DNA of 64,000 nucleotides from Cyanidiococcus yangmingshanensis (lineage: Eukaryota > Rhodophyta > Bangiophyceae > Cyanidiales > Cyanidiaceae): assembly GCA_013995675.1 (NCBI GenBank), contig VWRR01000007.1, positions 1 to 64,000 of the forward strand. Reading direction: 5' to 3'. The notes under the pieces were generated by a model. That model searched no databases and was not told the DNA's origin. It was given only the letters and a program-made list of their open reading frames with translations. Below are positions 41,650 through 51,734 of this stretch, piece by piece. Each line of letters opens with the position of its first letter. Positions within the stretch are counted from its first letter, which is position 1. A program made the position numbers and the translations under genes.

Positions 41650-44600
41650 TCAGCGAATGGGGTCTTCGGCGAGAGCACTGTGGCTCCTGTCGGCGGTTGC
41701 TTGAGCCTCTGTTAGACTCATGTCGTGAGCGGGAGGCGGATGCGCAACTCGGGTCGGCGTCGATAAAAGCTGACTATCGGTGAGTGCATTTGCGCCTACG
41801 TTGCCGGCGGCGGCTGCTCCTGCTGCGGCTGCTCTGGCGTCCGAGACGCCAAGACAAGTGCGCGCGACATTATCCATCAAACGAGCGATCTCTGGTGCTG
41901 CCTGAATGAAATCGCTCTGCCAGAAACCGTAGACAGGATTCCGTATGAGTTCCAGGAAGACTACTAGGAGCCCCCAAGGATGAGGTCGGGCAGCAAAAAG
42001 ACGCTCGACGAGCACTCTCGCGACCTGCTCTCGGATGCCTGCATGTCCATGACCAAAGAGGTGCAGCAGTGCCAGGGCGAAAAAGCTCGTATGCGCATTC
42101 GGATATCGAATATGGTTCGCAATGGATGTGATGAGGAGGAAACGACCCTCTTCGTCCAACTCCTCCGCAAAATGCAGAAAGATCGGAACATAGGTCTGTA
42201 TCGAACGCGCCTGCACCGCCGCCTGGCCGATATAAAGCACCACTGCATTCACGAGCGGAACCAGGTAGCCACCGAGTGGCTCATCAGCGCGTAAACGAGC
42301 CGCCAAGTTGAACTCGAATCCAGCCGGTGCCCCAAGACGTAGGTACTCGTCCAGCAGGGTACGCAGATCGTTGTGTGCTAGAATCGACGCGATATTCACG
42401 TTCAGGCGCGGTACCAGATTCATTTTGGTTGCGGTCTCAATGGTCACCTCGGGGGAGAAGGGGTCCGGCAGTCTCAGTTTGGACGGGAAAGCACTCAGGA
42501 CCAGATTGCGCAGCTGCACACACTGTAACGGGATGTGATCACAGAGCACATACGCCGACTCCACGAGTAGCTCCGGAAAATCGTGGAGAACGACAAGCAG
42601 CACGCGCAAGAGACCGTGATAGAAAAGGCGCACAGAGGGTCGCAACGTCTGGCCCTTGGCGACCGCTGCAAGGAATGGCTGCAGAAACTCGAGCGCATCC
42701 ACCAGCAGCCGCTGAAACGCAGGCCAGCATGATCGCTGTTTGCTCAGAAGCATTCGCGGCAAGAACTGGGGGCAGGAGACGATTTCGAGCCACGCAAACG
42801 CAAAATGTGGTACCACGACCGGCCGAATGGCGTGCAGCGCAGCGCCCCAAAGCGACAGCACCTGATTGTTATTTGCTGAAATCTCTGGTACAGAAGCAGT
42901 ATCGTCGCTGGTGGCGTTCTCACTTCCGGTGCTTCTCACGCTCCCGCCGCCGCTACCGGTGCTGTTTCGAGTGCTCTTTTCTCGCTCCTGATCACTTAAT
43001 TCGATGAGGAGACGGTGGAGAAAACGTGCTGATGGCCGAGGATCCGCAGAGCCACGGGTCACACGCTGCGTGGTTGCCTGTAAAACGCTATGCAGCAACA
43101 TCATTCGAGACGGAAGATCCAACCCTGGTACGCTTCGAGTCAAGGCGACCACCAAGCTCGCCAACGCATCAATGCTTGATCGTGTCGGCAGTCGCCCCGG
43201 ATCAAGAACATGCGTCACCGCCGCGCTGAAAAAGGCGTCCAGTTGGAAAGGACCCAGTTTCGGAAGTAGCTCGTTTGCAGACCCACCAGCACTCCACAAT
43301 TGCTCCCATTCATCCAAGAGACGCACGACTTGCTCTTGACTAGGTGGGTTCGGCGTCGCCGCCGAGGCCATTGGATTCGCCAACAACGGTGGCGACGCTT
43401 GCATCGTCGTCGACGTGGCCACTGGAATAGACGGTGGCGGCACCGCCGCTGCAGCAGCAGGTGGTGGTGGAGGCGGCGGCGGCGGTGGCGGCGGCGGCCC
43501 CATCTGCGGCATTGACGACAGTGCGCTTTGCCCCAAGTACGGTGGCGAGGGTGTCGGCCCCGAATTCAGCAGGCGGGGATGCACAAGATCAAAACCTCCC
43601 CGCTGCAGTGCATGAAGAATGTCTGGAGTGAGTTCAGGCAGCGAGGTCACGTTTTCGGCACTGTTTGTGGCGCCACCGTTACTGTTGCCGGCGCCAGCTG
43701 CGGCACACCACAACGCCACCTCGGTATGGATGCGCGGCGATGCCTCCGCTAAGAGCTTCAGGAGAACAACATGCGTCTCGACGAGCAGACGCACGCGTGT
43801 ATCGAGGAGGCGTCTAAATACCTTGAGTGCGAGCGACAGGCACAGCTGCTCCATCTCAGTGAGGTGTCTCACAAGCGTGGCAATTTGCTGCAGGACTCGT
43901 TTCGTGCCCGACGCGGCTGAAAGAGCCACCTCCGGATTGGTCTGTAGTTCTGCGCTCGCAATATTCATCAGCAGCATATAGGCTTGGATGAAACGTTCCT
44001 CGGCGTTCCGCATCAGCGTCAATGCATCAGTTGACTCCGAAACGCTCGTAGGCGCAGCCGCCAGACGAGATTCCACGGGCGCTCCTGCAGGGATGCCGTG
44101 CGCCAGGGCAGCCGTCGCGCTCGCAGTACCCGGAATGGAGGTGGACAGAGGTATCGCTGCGGGTGATGCCGAGGGCCCCGAAACCAGACCAGGGGCCGCA
44201 GCAGCTGGTCCAGGCGGCAGTGGTGTTCTCACTGTCGACGGCGATGTCGCCATCGAGGCTGACGGGAAAACGGATGGCTTGCCACCGGGATCTTCGGGCC
44301 TTCCGGGGGCACCGATAACCCCTGAGCGCACGGAAAACGCTTCGTAAACGCTGGCTGGAGGCTGCAACAACGCCGTCGGCAGATGCTGCATCACGGACGG
44401 AGTTCGATACCCGCTCATGGCCGAGGCCAAAACATTGATATCGAGCTCGCGATCCGCTCTTTCGGCAGCAGCCCGCTCAATGATCGAGCAGGCAGTCTCT
44501 ATATTTTCGGCGACGATCGTTTGCACTGCCTGCTCAATGGCGGTTTGATCGCCACCAACGCTCGTAAAGAGCGATCGCAGATGGCTCACCATCGACATCC

Positions 44601-47600
44601 GCAGTGGATCCTTGCACGTGATATGCGCCAAACTGCTGGCCAGGGCTTGCGCCATACGCGATCCAGCAGAGAGCGCTCGCTCGCGATCAGCTTGGAAAAA
44701 ATCTTTCGAGACGAGCTCCCGAGTCGTGACCAGCGCAATGAGAATCGAGCGTTCCACCACCGGCTGAATGAATTCTCGAATGGCTCGATCGATCGCAACA
44801 GCAGCGATTCTTTTCAACACTGACAAGTTCTGAAATAGCTCTAGATGCTCATTCACCGTAATGTATTGGGAGAGGTTCGGGATTACCGTCACACCTTCCG
44901 CGATAGCGGCAGTCTGAGCGGCAACCTGTGCTGCCCGTGCTGCAACCGGCGGCGGTGCCGTTGTCGCCATATGCAGGGATGCGCGCAGTGCACCCAAGTC
45001 AAAGTTGGCTAGGTCATCGGCCTTCTCCATGTGGCCCGCTGTTGGCAGCGACCCACCAGGCGCATGCTCTGGAACGTGCGTCGACATCCCCGGGGTCGAT
45101 GGAGCGGATCCAGCTGGTGCCGCACCTGGTGCTACAACAGCGCCCCTGCCGCCACTTGGGCTCGTCATTCGATCCGCGCTCTCCTTATAGGTAAAATCCG
45201 GATTCTCGCGGCCAACAGGGCGGGTGCAGGCGGTCAGCAGATGAGTAGGTTTCACCGAATGCAGATCAATCTCTGTGTTCTTACAGAGAACCTCAACCTC
45301 GAACTTGAGATTCAATTTCAGATCAGGAAGCTCGTAGATTTCCCGCAGCAATCCGAACACGGTGGCGAGCCACGGATTCGGTAGACGAAACACTCGAGAG
45401 ACCCGACATGCGTCGAGAACCTTGCAGACGAAAGGTATCACTGCGATCAGCAGACCAGTGCTGTACGCATGGAGGATCAGCGATTTGACATCCAGATCTC
45501 TGCGGAGGATTGGTCGATTCCGCGCCAACGTTAAAGAACCGATCCACATACCGATGTTCTTGAGCAGCGATCGTTCTGCCGTGCTGAAACGAATCTTCTC
45601 CGAGCTCAGCAGAATGCGCACGTTCTCGTAGGATTTGCGAAGAACCAGCGGCACCAGTTGCGGTGCGTGATCCAGGAAGAGCACATACGTCGCCTGAAAA
45701 TTGGGCTCGATGCAAGCGCGCTTGACGACAATATATTGGGCGAGATATTCCCAGTGTTCGTCGCGAATGATTGAAAAACATTCGCGAACCTTATTTTCCA
45801 TGTTGTCCGGACTCAGATTATTAAAGATGAAATGAACCTTGTCCTGCGTTAATGTGTCCGGAACGCAAATGGATCGTTGCTCCTCACGAGAGGCTCGCAA
45901 CAGCGTCTCCAAAGTGCTCGGTGTTGAGGTTCCGAACGGGGCCATGGGACTCATCGTCGAGGCGGCGTTGGCGGTATCCGAGGCTCTCGCAGCGTCGTGG
46001 CTAACTCCAGTTGAAGGCTCCGCCGACACTTTGCCTTCAGCGGTTGCAGAAGCATCCTCAGTGCCGCAAATGGCCGAATCCAGACCGGAATCCGAGCTTG
46101 GTGGTGGCCCCAGCGCCGCTACCGACGAAAACCCCCGCATCCGATCGGGCTCCAGAGGGGAGTCCACCAGTGGTGCCGGGATCCCTTCCATGCCCTCAGC
46201 AATTGCAGTGACTGAACGAAACAAGTCAGGTGTTGCTTGCAGCAGATGCGGCATCTGAGCGATGTACTTGGCGTATTGGGGCCACTCAGCGAGTCGATCT
46301 TTGAATGTTTCCAAAGTCATCAGACCAAATTTGAGCATCCTATTTGGTGGCGTCTTCCGTAAAGACTCCAGCACGTAGCGCATAATTAAGGTAAACATGA
46401 TGGAGTGCGGTGCCACGACCTCGTGCTGGATCAGCGCACCGAAAAGCTCTGCAGTGATGCGCAACTCGCGGTCCGGGTACTTGTTAAAAAAGCGATACTC
46501 ATCCAAAAGATTATGAATGATACAACGAACCACCATGTCATCCGCCTCCGTCCGAGAACGTTGCAGTTCTTGCAGCTCCTTCACTGCTTCGGTGACCGTT
46601 GTCTTCTCAGCATAGACACGTTGAAAGAACTGATTCGCTCGCTCTTCAATCTCTGATGGGAAGGCATCCTGCGTGTCACCCACTTTGGCTGAGGTCTTAC
46701 AGAGCTGCTCCAGCTCCTCGCGCATGCGATCATCCACAGTACCAACGTTCTCCGTGAGCACCTTAAGCATCGTTGCAGTGGCCTCCAGGGAGAAAAGCGC
46801 AGCCGCATCGCCCTGTGCTGCACGCTCGCTCAGATAATTCAAGCAGGCCCCGAAAAACTCAGAGCCATGCTCTTGGAGACGATCTCGGAGCCATTTGCGC
46901 AAGTTGATGTACTCCCGACGTGAAGCGAGCAGTGCCAGATCGATGGCGAATTCGTAAGGACGAACGACAGCGAGTGTCTCAGGAACAGCCTTGAGATCTT
47001 GTGCGACATCCAAGAGCCGTGCCGCTGCCGCCCGGTCTTTCTGCCAGCAGTGCATCGATGCCCGTATGAGTGCCGCTCGATCGTGCTGCCATACTCGACG
47101 GGCAACTGCTGCCGAATTCGGATTGGTGCCCCCGGTCAGGAAACCGGGAAGCAGCAAGTCCAGCGCGTGTTCTCGCAACGCGACGCCACCCATCGACGTC
47201 GGTTTGGGAGTCTCAGCCAGCGCACATGCGAGCACCTCGGGGGCCTCTCGAATGCCTTGCTCAAGTGCCATCTGCGCTTTCGGCCGTAACGGTGTATCAC
47301 CAAAGCTCAGGAGGCACTCCAGGACACGCACAACACCCCAGCGCCAATACGCATCTAGCTCCTGTATCAGCTTCACTGTCGATTGATGAAGACCATCTAT
47401 GGGAGCGATGGGGCGGAGCTCCTCATCCACAGATCCGCGAGTCGCTCTGGTCACGAAGCTCAGTCGGCGCTGACACAGGCCCCAGCAGAGGAGCGAGATT
47501 TGTGCCTCCACGTTCGCATAGGACCTCTCGACTAGAACCGAGGCAGGGATCCCCTGCGCACCAGAAACAGTCACATAAACCCAATACAACAAGTTCATCT

Positions 47601-48108
47601 GTGCATCCTCTGTAAGGAAAACAACCTCATCCTCGTCTTCCAGCAATCGGCGCAAAACCGTATCAAAATCAGCGCGGATCGTTTCCGGGATCAGGTTTGC
47701 AAGTTCCGTCAAGGTAAACTCCACTACAGCCTGACCGTCTCGCCAGTCTATCGTGCCTGTAGTTGGCTCCGACAAGCTCCCCGCCGAACCCGCACTGCAG
47801 GCGCCGCTGCTCAGTGCTTCCGACGCCGCGGTCCCGCGCCCCGACAGCGGCGCGCAAACACTCAGTGGCAAGCGCAAACGACTCTCCGCCGAATATTTTA
47901 TTGCGAATCTGTCAGCACCCGCAATCTCTGATCCAGAACTAGAGCGTTCCCGCCTTGGAGACTGTCCCCCGTCGGCATCATTAGGCTCAGCGAGCTGCAG
48001 CAACACTCGCAGCCAGCGCGCAACCCAGTCGACGTCCACCTCCGGCAGCAACGACCACAACTCCTCCAAACCTACTTGTCTAGACGCGCTCGAGTCCCCA
48101 GAAGCCAT
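41650..48108 (-). CDS. CNOT1/NOT1, scaffold of the CCR4-NOT deadenylase
   Basis: A 2152-residue scaffold that holds the CAF1/CCR4 deadenylases and NOT2/3. Domains in order: an N-terminal helical region; the CAF1-binding MIF4G domain at about 755-980 (VHFIFNNLSPDN, then IEPNFQATYVLFLD, DLDVKSLILHAY, LKLNLKFEVEVLCKN); the CAF40-binding domain (DUF3819) at about 1070-1210 (NLSQYITVNEHLELF, then REFIQPVVERSI); and the NOT1 C-terminal domain at about 1760-2080 (VVPHFAFAWLEIVSCPQFLPRML, shown here in part, then NPYGFW-like NPVYGFW). A run of 13 prolines followed by alanines lies at about 43440-43500 on plus, in the linker before the C-terminal domain. The frame is unbroken over 6.46 kb. ATG at 48108. 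Confidence 0.97.
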   Translation of the reverse strand: MASGDSSASRQVGLEELWSLLPEVDVDWVARWLRVLLQLAEPNDADGGQSPRRERSSSGSEIAGADRFAIKYSAESRLRLPLSVCAPLSGRGTAASEALSSGACSAGSAGSLSEPTTGTIDWRDGQAVVEFTLTELANLIPETIRADFDTVLRRLLEDEDEVVFLTEDAQMNLLYWVYVTVSGAQGIPASVLVERSYANVEAQISLLCWGLCQRRLSFVTRATRGSVDEELRPIAPIDGLHQSTVKLIQELDAYWRWGVVRVLECLLSFGDTPLRPKAQMALEQGIREAPEVLACALAETPKPTSMGGVALREHALDLLLPGFLTGGTNPNSAAVARRVWQHDRAALIRASMHCWQKDRAAAARLLDVAQDLKAVPETLAVVRPYEFAIDLALLASRREYINLRKWLRDRLQEHGSEFFGACLNYLSERAAQGDAAALFSLEATATMLKVLTENVGTVDDRMREELEQLCKTSAKVGDTQDAFPSEIEERANQFFQRVYAEKTTVTEAVKELQELQRSRTEADDMVVRCIIHNLLDEYRFFNKYPDRELRITAELFGALIQHEVVAPHSIMFTLIMRYVLESLRKTPPNRMLKFGLMTLETFKDRLAEWPQYAKYIAQMPHLLQATPDLFRSVTAIAEGMEGIPAPLVDSPLEPDRMRGFSSVAALGPPPSSDSGLDSAICGTEDASATAEGKVSAEPSTGVSHDAARASDTANAASTMSPMAPFGTSTPSTLETLLRASREEQRSICVPDTLTQDKVHFIFNNLSPDNMENKVRECFSIIRDEHWEYLAQYIVVKRACIEPNFQATYVLFLDHAPQLVPLVLRKSYENVRILLSSEKIRFSTAERSLLKNIGMWIGSLTLARNRPILRRDLDVKSLILHAYSTGLLIAVIPFVCKVLDACRVSRVFRLPNPWLATVFGLLREIYELPDLKLNLKFEVEVLCKNTEIDLHSVKPTHLLTACTRPVGRENPDFTYKESADRMTSPSGGRGAVVAPGAAPAGSAPSTPGMSTHVPEHAPGGSLPTAGHMEKADDLANFDLGALRASLHMATTAPPPVAARAAQVAAQTAAIAEGVTVIPNLSQYITVNEHLELFQNLSVLKRIAAVAIDRAIREFIQPVVERSILIALVTTRELVSKDFFQADRERALSAGSRMAQALASSLAHITCKDPLRMSMVSHLRSLFTSVGGDQTAIEQAVQTIVAENIETACSIIERAAAERADRELDINVLASAMSGYRTPSVMQHLPTALLQPPASVYEAFSVRSGVIGAPGRPEDPGGKPSVFPSASMATSPSTVRTPLPPGPAAAAPGLVSGPSASPAAIPLSTSIPGTASATAALAHGIPAGAPVESRLAAAPTSVSESTDALTLMRNAEERFIQAYMLLMNIASAELQTNPEVALSAASGTKRVLQQIATLVRHLTEMEQLCLSLALKVFRRLLDTRVRLLVETHVVLLKLLAEASPRIHTEVALWCAAAGAGNSNGGATNSAENVTSLPELTPDILHALQRGGFDLVHPRLLNSGPTPSPPYLGQSALSSMPQMGPPPPPPPPPPPPPAAAAAVPPPSIPVATSTTMQASPPLLANPMASAATPNPPSQEQVVRLLDEWEQLWSAGGSANELLPKLGPFQLDAFFSAAVTHVLDPGRLPTRSSIDALASLVVALTRSVPGLDLPSRMMLLHSVLQATTQRVTRGSADPRPSARFLHRLLIELSDQEREKSTRNSTGSGGGSVRSTGSENATSDDTASVPEISANNNQVLSLWGAALHAIRPVVVPHFAFAWLEIVSCPQFLPRMLLSKQRSCWPAFQRLLVDALEFLQPFLAAVAKGQTLRPSVRLFYHGLLRVLLVVLHDFPELLVESAYVLCDHIPLQCVQLRNLVLSAFPSKLRLPDPFSPEVTIETATKMNLVPRLNVNIASILAHNDLRTLLDEYLRLGAPAGFEFNLAARLRADEPLGGYLVPLVNAVVLYIGQAAVQARSIQTYVPIFLHFAEELDEEGRFLLITSIANHIRYPNAHTSFFALALLHLFGHGHAGIREQVARVLVERLFAARPHPWGLLVVFLELIRNPVYGFWQSDFIQAAPEIARLMDNVARTCLGVSDARAAAAGAAAAGNVGANALTDSQLLSTPTRVAHPPPAHDMSLTEAQATADRSHSALAEDPIR
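43438..43500. repeat. Poly-proline/poly-alanine coding repeat in CNOT1
   Basis: A GGC/GGT/GGA-repeat on plus, encoding about 13 prolines next to an alanine run on the minus strand. It sits in a low-complexity linker of CNOT1, not in a folded domain. Overlapping plus-strand Gly- or Arg-rich frames are artefacts of it. Confidence 0.8.
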
Positions 48109-49211
48109 GTTTACATAGAAAGCCCCAATACGCTTGAGTAACGATCAAGAAACATATGTTCAAACGGTTTTGTTCAAGTGCTTTTCGCCAGGGAACGATT
48201 CAACCAACAAACCAACAACTAACCAACCAGATCGGTCTTCGTGCGTGCGCGCCTCGCGACCATGCGTGCAACCTGCCCCAACGGCAGTACAGATTTGTTC
48301 TTACATGTCCAGTTCTCGATCGACGGTCTCAAGCGGCGCACGGCCATCGATGTTCGCGGCCTTTGGTTCACGCAAACGCGCATGCACGCACGCAACGCGC
48401 CCTGCGGGAACGCCAGGATACACGAAATAGGTCTTGAGCAACGCGTGCATGCCGATTCCGCAGTTGCGACAGGGCGCATGAGCGACCCAATGACGATGCT
48501 GCTTCGCTCGCCAACACAGTACCTTTCGTGGTGCCGGTGGAAACGACCCAGTCTCTGGCACAGCGGAGACAGCTATCTGCGACGAGTGACCAACGCGTGC
48601 CTCGAAGGAGACCGCGACCAAACGAGGCGCACTGGCGACTTGTGCGCGCGTCCCGTCGGACACGCAGGCGTGCGTGCGTGCGCGCGCATTTCTTCAATCT
48701 TCGACTGGTCCCCAAGTTTTCACCATTTCGCGCCGCGCTCTGTACGCTGTAAACGACGACGACAACGGCGCGCTACGAGAGAGAGACGATTTGACGTGGT
48801 CACGGAACGGATCGTGACTTTGGATAGTACAAGGTATCCACGCAGTACAGCGTGGAATCTATGCATAGAAGTCTGATCGCGCACGACGCTGAGGACAGAG
48901 CAGCGCGAACCTGCTGGCGTGAGGTGCGCGCCATTGCTGGCTGGCTGGCTGTGTGTGTGCGCGGGCGACGAGGAGTTTGTTGAGCAGGGTTTATAGGCGC
49001 CTGATTGAGAACGAGTTTCGTAGGCTAGAACTGGTGGGCGTCGCGGGCAGCTTGAAGCGCTTGCGGGTAGGCTTTCATCAGGGACGCGCGGGTGAAAGGG
49101 AAGTCTCTGTGAGTTGAGGCGGCGTATGCTTTGCGGCGCGCAGTCTCCCTGAACGACAAGACTGGTGATCGCCTGATTGTTCGTAGTGTCATATATATAT
49201 TTCCCCGAAAT
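48109..49211. other. Intergenic region between divergent CNOT1 and ESRP-like genes
   Basis: A 1.1-kb gap that should contain both promoters. Near the CNOT1 side is a CCAACAAACCAACAACTAACC stretch, shown in part (about 48198-48226). A single TTTCGCGC (E2F-consensus match) is near 48726. GTGCGTGCGCGCGC alternations are near 48670-48690 and a TATATATAT run near 49192-49200, just before the next ATG. No gene was seen. Confidence 0.5.
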
Positions 49212-51137
49212 ATGGCGAGTTCTTTGATTGACTACTGGGTGTTTCTGGATATACAGCGACTTTATGGAGATCGCGGTGAGTCTGAGATATTTCGGATGGT
49301 GTGGTTGGTTAGTGATCGTCGAGCGCAGGTGCTCGATGCGAAGCAGTTATACGTGAGGCAGTCTCTACCTACACTACGTCAGCGCGCGAGGTCGCTTCTG
49401 CAACCCTCCGATCAGGGGGCCGAGCGTATCGTGGAGGCACTGGAGTGCGACGCAGAGGGGCGCGGCGGTTATCCAGTCCTGATTAGCAACGATATCGCGG
49501 TCATGTATAACCTGCTGGATGCGATCGACGAGTTAGCTGCGTATGTTCGCCAGGCTTTTGTACAGTATGAACGGCGCTTCGGAATGATTCTGCCGAGCAA
49601 GGGATCTCTCATGCAACTAATCTACGACCTAGAGCGGCATCAGCAGCAGCAGCAGGTTGGGTCGGACCAGGACGCGATGATTCAGAATGCCCTCGAGCTT
49701 GTCTTTGGCAAATTTTACATTTGCACCGTCAGAGGCAATGCTCATCTGGGCGTTTTTTCTCGCTGCCAGGATATGCTCGCGAGGGTCGCTCAAGAAGGAA
49801 ACCTACCACCACCGGAGCGTTTGGCCTGGGGTGCGGGCTCCACGCTGGGTTCCTCGCGAAATGGTTTCGCCGGTTCGGCACCGTTCACGGAGACAGGCAT
49901 GGCTGTGGCGTCAGCCTCGTGGTACGGGGCGCCGATGTCGGCACCGTGCGTCGCCATGGGGATTCCTTCGCGAACGGTTCAGGCTGGTTCTCAGCGAGAG
50001 CGAGTGTACGCCTCGAATACGTACCCAATGAGCGGATCGGCTGGCCTCGCCCATGCAGCGGCGGTGGCTCCCGCCACCCCGGTCACGTCACCGGAAACGG
50101 TCATGGCCAATGCTGTTGCGCCTGCATCGCCAATCGGCAGTGTGGTGCGCCTTCGCGGCCTGCCGTGGTCAGCAACGACACGTGATGTCGCGGAATGGAT
50201 TCGACAGCCTCCGTCAAAAGCTGCAGCCTGCGCGGATACATCCCTTTTGGAAGATTTTGTCCGCCGGCCGTTGCAAATCTTGTCAGGAGGAATCGTTTTC
50301 GTGTACAATCATCAGGGTCGCAAAACAGGCGAAGTTTTTGTGCAGTTCGCCTCCCCCGACGATGCTTCACGATGCTTGCATAAGCACGAGGACCGCATGG
50401 GTCATCGGTATATCGAGGTTTTCCTGTCATCTCACCAGGATATGTGGAATTTACTGAGTCGATACGAGGCCAAGAGGGTGGCGCTTGGTCTAGGGGCACC
50501 CAGCTCTGCGACGGCGTTCGCTGGTGGCAGCCTACCAAGAAATGGAACTCGCAGTGAATCGGATGCACGTACTGTCCCCGCGGACATGCTCTTGCCTGCG
50601 AGTTCGGTGGCGATGGGTATTCCCGTGCGGGCCGCACCGAACTGGACCGTTGGCGGCACCACAGCGCGCACCGAGTCGCTGTCTCGCTCGCCACCCGAAG
50701 GGAATACGGTTGCTGCACAGCCGGTCAGTGGGCCACCTTCCCGAGGCGGCTCTGTGGACCTCATGTCGCCTGCCCATTCGCCGTGCCTGCGACTCTCCGG
50801 AGCTGACGCCACCACCTCCGAGTGCGATATCGAACGTTTTGTAGCCCCGTTTCAACTCGACACAACGCAGGGTGCAACTATTCTTGCCTACTTTGCTTTA
50901 TGCGGCGTCAAAGTACCGCCAAATACGACGATACCACCAGTGTACACTGTGCGAACTGCAAACGGCGGTCCGAGCGGTGAGTTCATGCTCGTGTTCCAAA
51001 GCGTTGAGGAGCGAGACCGAGCCCTCACCAAAACGGGGCAAAAGCTGGGCGTTCACCCTGTTGTGCTCTCTGCAATCTCATGCTTTGAACTTGCCGCCGC
51101 ATTGGGTATTCTGGGCATAACCAGAACTGGCGTCTGA
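49212..51137 (+). CDS. ESRP-like RNA-binding protein
   Basis: A 641-residue protein; the ATG at 49212 is the first credible start (the frame opens at a TTG upstream). The N-terminal 190 residues resemble the DnaQ/exonuclease-fold region of animal ESRP splicing regulators (FLDIQRLYGD, then FRMVWLVSDRRAQVLDAKQLYVRQS, shown in part). Residues about 311-415 form a quasi-RRM of the hnRNP F/H-ESRP kind (VVRLRGLPWSATTRDVAEW, then GEVFVQFASPDDASRCLHKH and MGHRYIEVF). A second, degenerate RRM-like unit is at about 522-635 (CLRLSGADATTSECDIERF, then GEFMLVFQSVEERDRAL). The linkers are Ala/Gly/Ser-rich. A role in splicing or RNA binding is inferred; the exonuclease-like part lacks an obvious DEDD set and may be structural. 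Confidence 0.75.
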   Translation: MASSLIDYWVFLDIQRLYGDRGESEIFRMVWLVSDRRAQVLDAKQLYVRQSLPTLRQRARSLLQPSDQGAERIVEALECDAEGRGGYPVLISNDIAVMYNLLDAIDELAAYVRQAFVQYERRFGMILPSKGSLMQLIYDLERHQQQQQVGSDQDAMIQNALELVFGKFYICTVRGNAHLGVFSRCQDMLARVAQEGNLPPPERLAWGAGSTLGSSRNGFAGSAPFTETGMAVASASWYGAPMSAPCVAMGIPSRTVQAGSQRERVYASNTYPMSGSAGLAHAAAVAPATPVTSPETVMANAVAPASPIGSVVRLRGLPWSATTRDVAEWIRQPPSKAAACADTSLLEDFVRRPLQILSGGIVFVYNHQGRKTGEVFVQFASPDDASRCLHKHEDRMGHRYIEVFLSSHQDMWNLLSRYEAKRVALGLGAPSSATAFAGGSLPRNGTRSESDARTVPADMLLPASSVAMGIPVRAAPNWTVGGTTARTESLSRSPPEGNTVAAQPVSGPPSRGGSVDLMSPAHSPCLRLSGADATTSECDIERFVAPFQLDTTQGATILAYFALCGVKVPPNTTIPPVYTVRTANGGPSGEFMLVFQSVEERDRALTKTGQKLGVHPVVLSAISCFELAAALGILGITRTGV

Positions 51138-51734
51138 GTATGTCTTCGAGTAGCAAGGTCCCTGTAAACTCGATCGTTCTCGGAAGGGGTGCCATACGTC
51201 AGCCAGCGTTCCGCACAAGACCTCATGGTGTAACAGGTCGTCAACGACTCGAGCGTCGTCGGTATAGTCGCCCCAGGTTGCGCACGCATACACTTGTCGG
51301 AAGCATTACTCCCGATAAAGTACTTGTTCGCGGAAACTTTCTTGCTTCGAAAAGCAGGATCTTTGATTCCCCGGGTAGGTTCCAAGCACCTGCCCAAGAG
51401 CGTCCTCCCTGCGACGAAAGACAAGGCTCTCGAGCAACGCCTACACCCCGAGTCCGCTACAAGTCCCACTGCGAAACTGACATCAAGTCAGGAACGACGA
51501 TCCCCTAATCCTTTTCCCTTCACGTGGTCATTTATAGTCTAGCGAAGGTTCTGATTATTTCGGTACCAGCGATAACGTCTGGCGTACAAAGCAAGCCATC
51601 GTCGCGTCAAGGTCGAAGATGTCGTCGCTCGGCAGGCCGTGAAAAGCCACAAAAACTCGTCGACTTTTGGCTCAGTACAGCCAGCTTTGGCGACTTGGCA
51701 GCAACGTTGCCTGCTGCGAAAACGATCGACAACG
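51138..51734. other. Intergenic region, about 0.6 kb
   Basis: Between the ESRP-like and EDC4 genes on the same strand. The EDC4 frame is open upstream to a GTG at 51639, but the first ATG is 51735. No other feature was seen. Confidence 0.5.

Noticed and set aside
42327-43007. Plus-strand frame of 226 codons inside CNOT1
   Set aside because: Antisense to the conserved NOT1 C-terminal domain and Arg/Ala-rich by composition.
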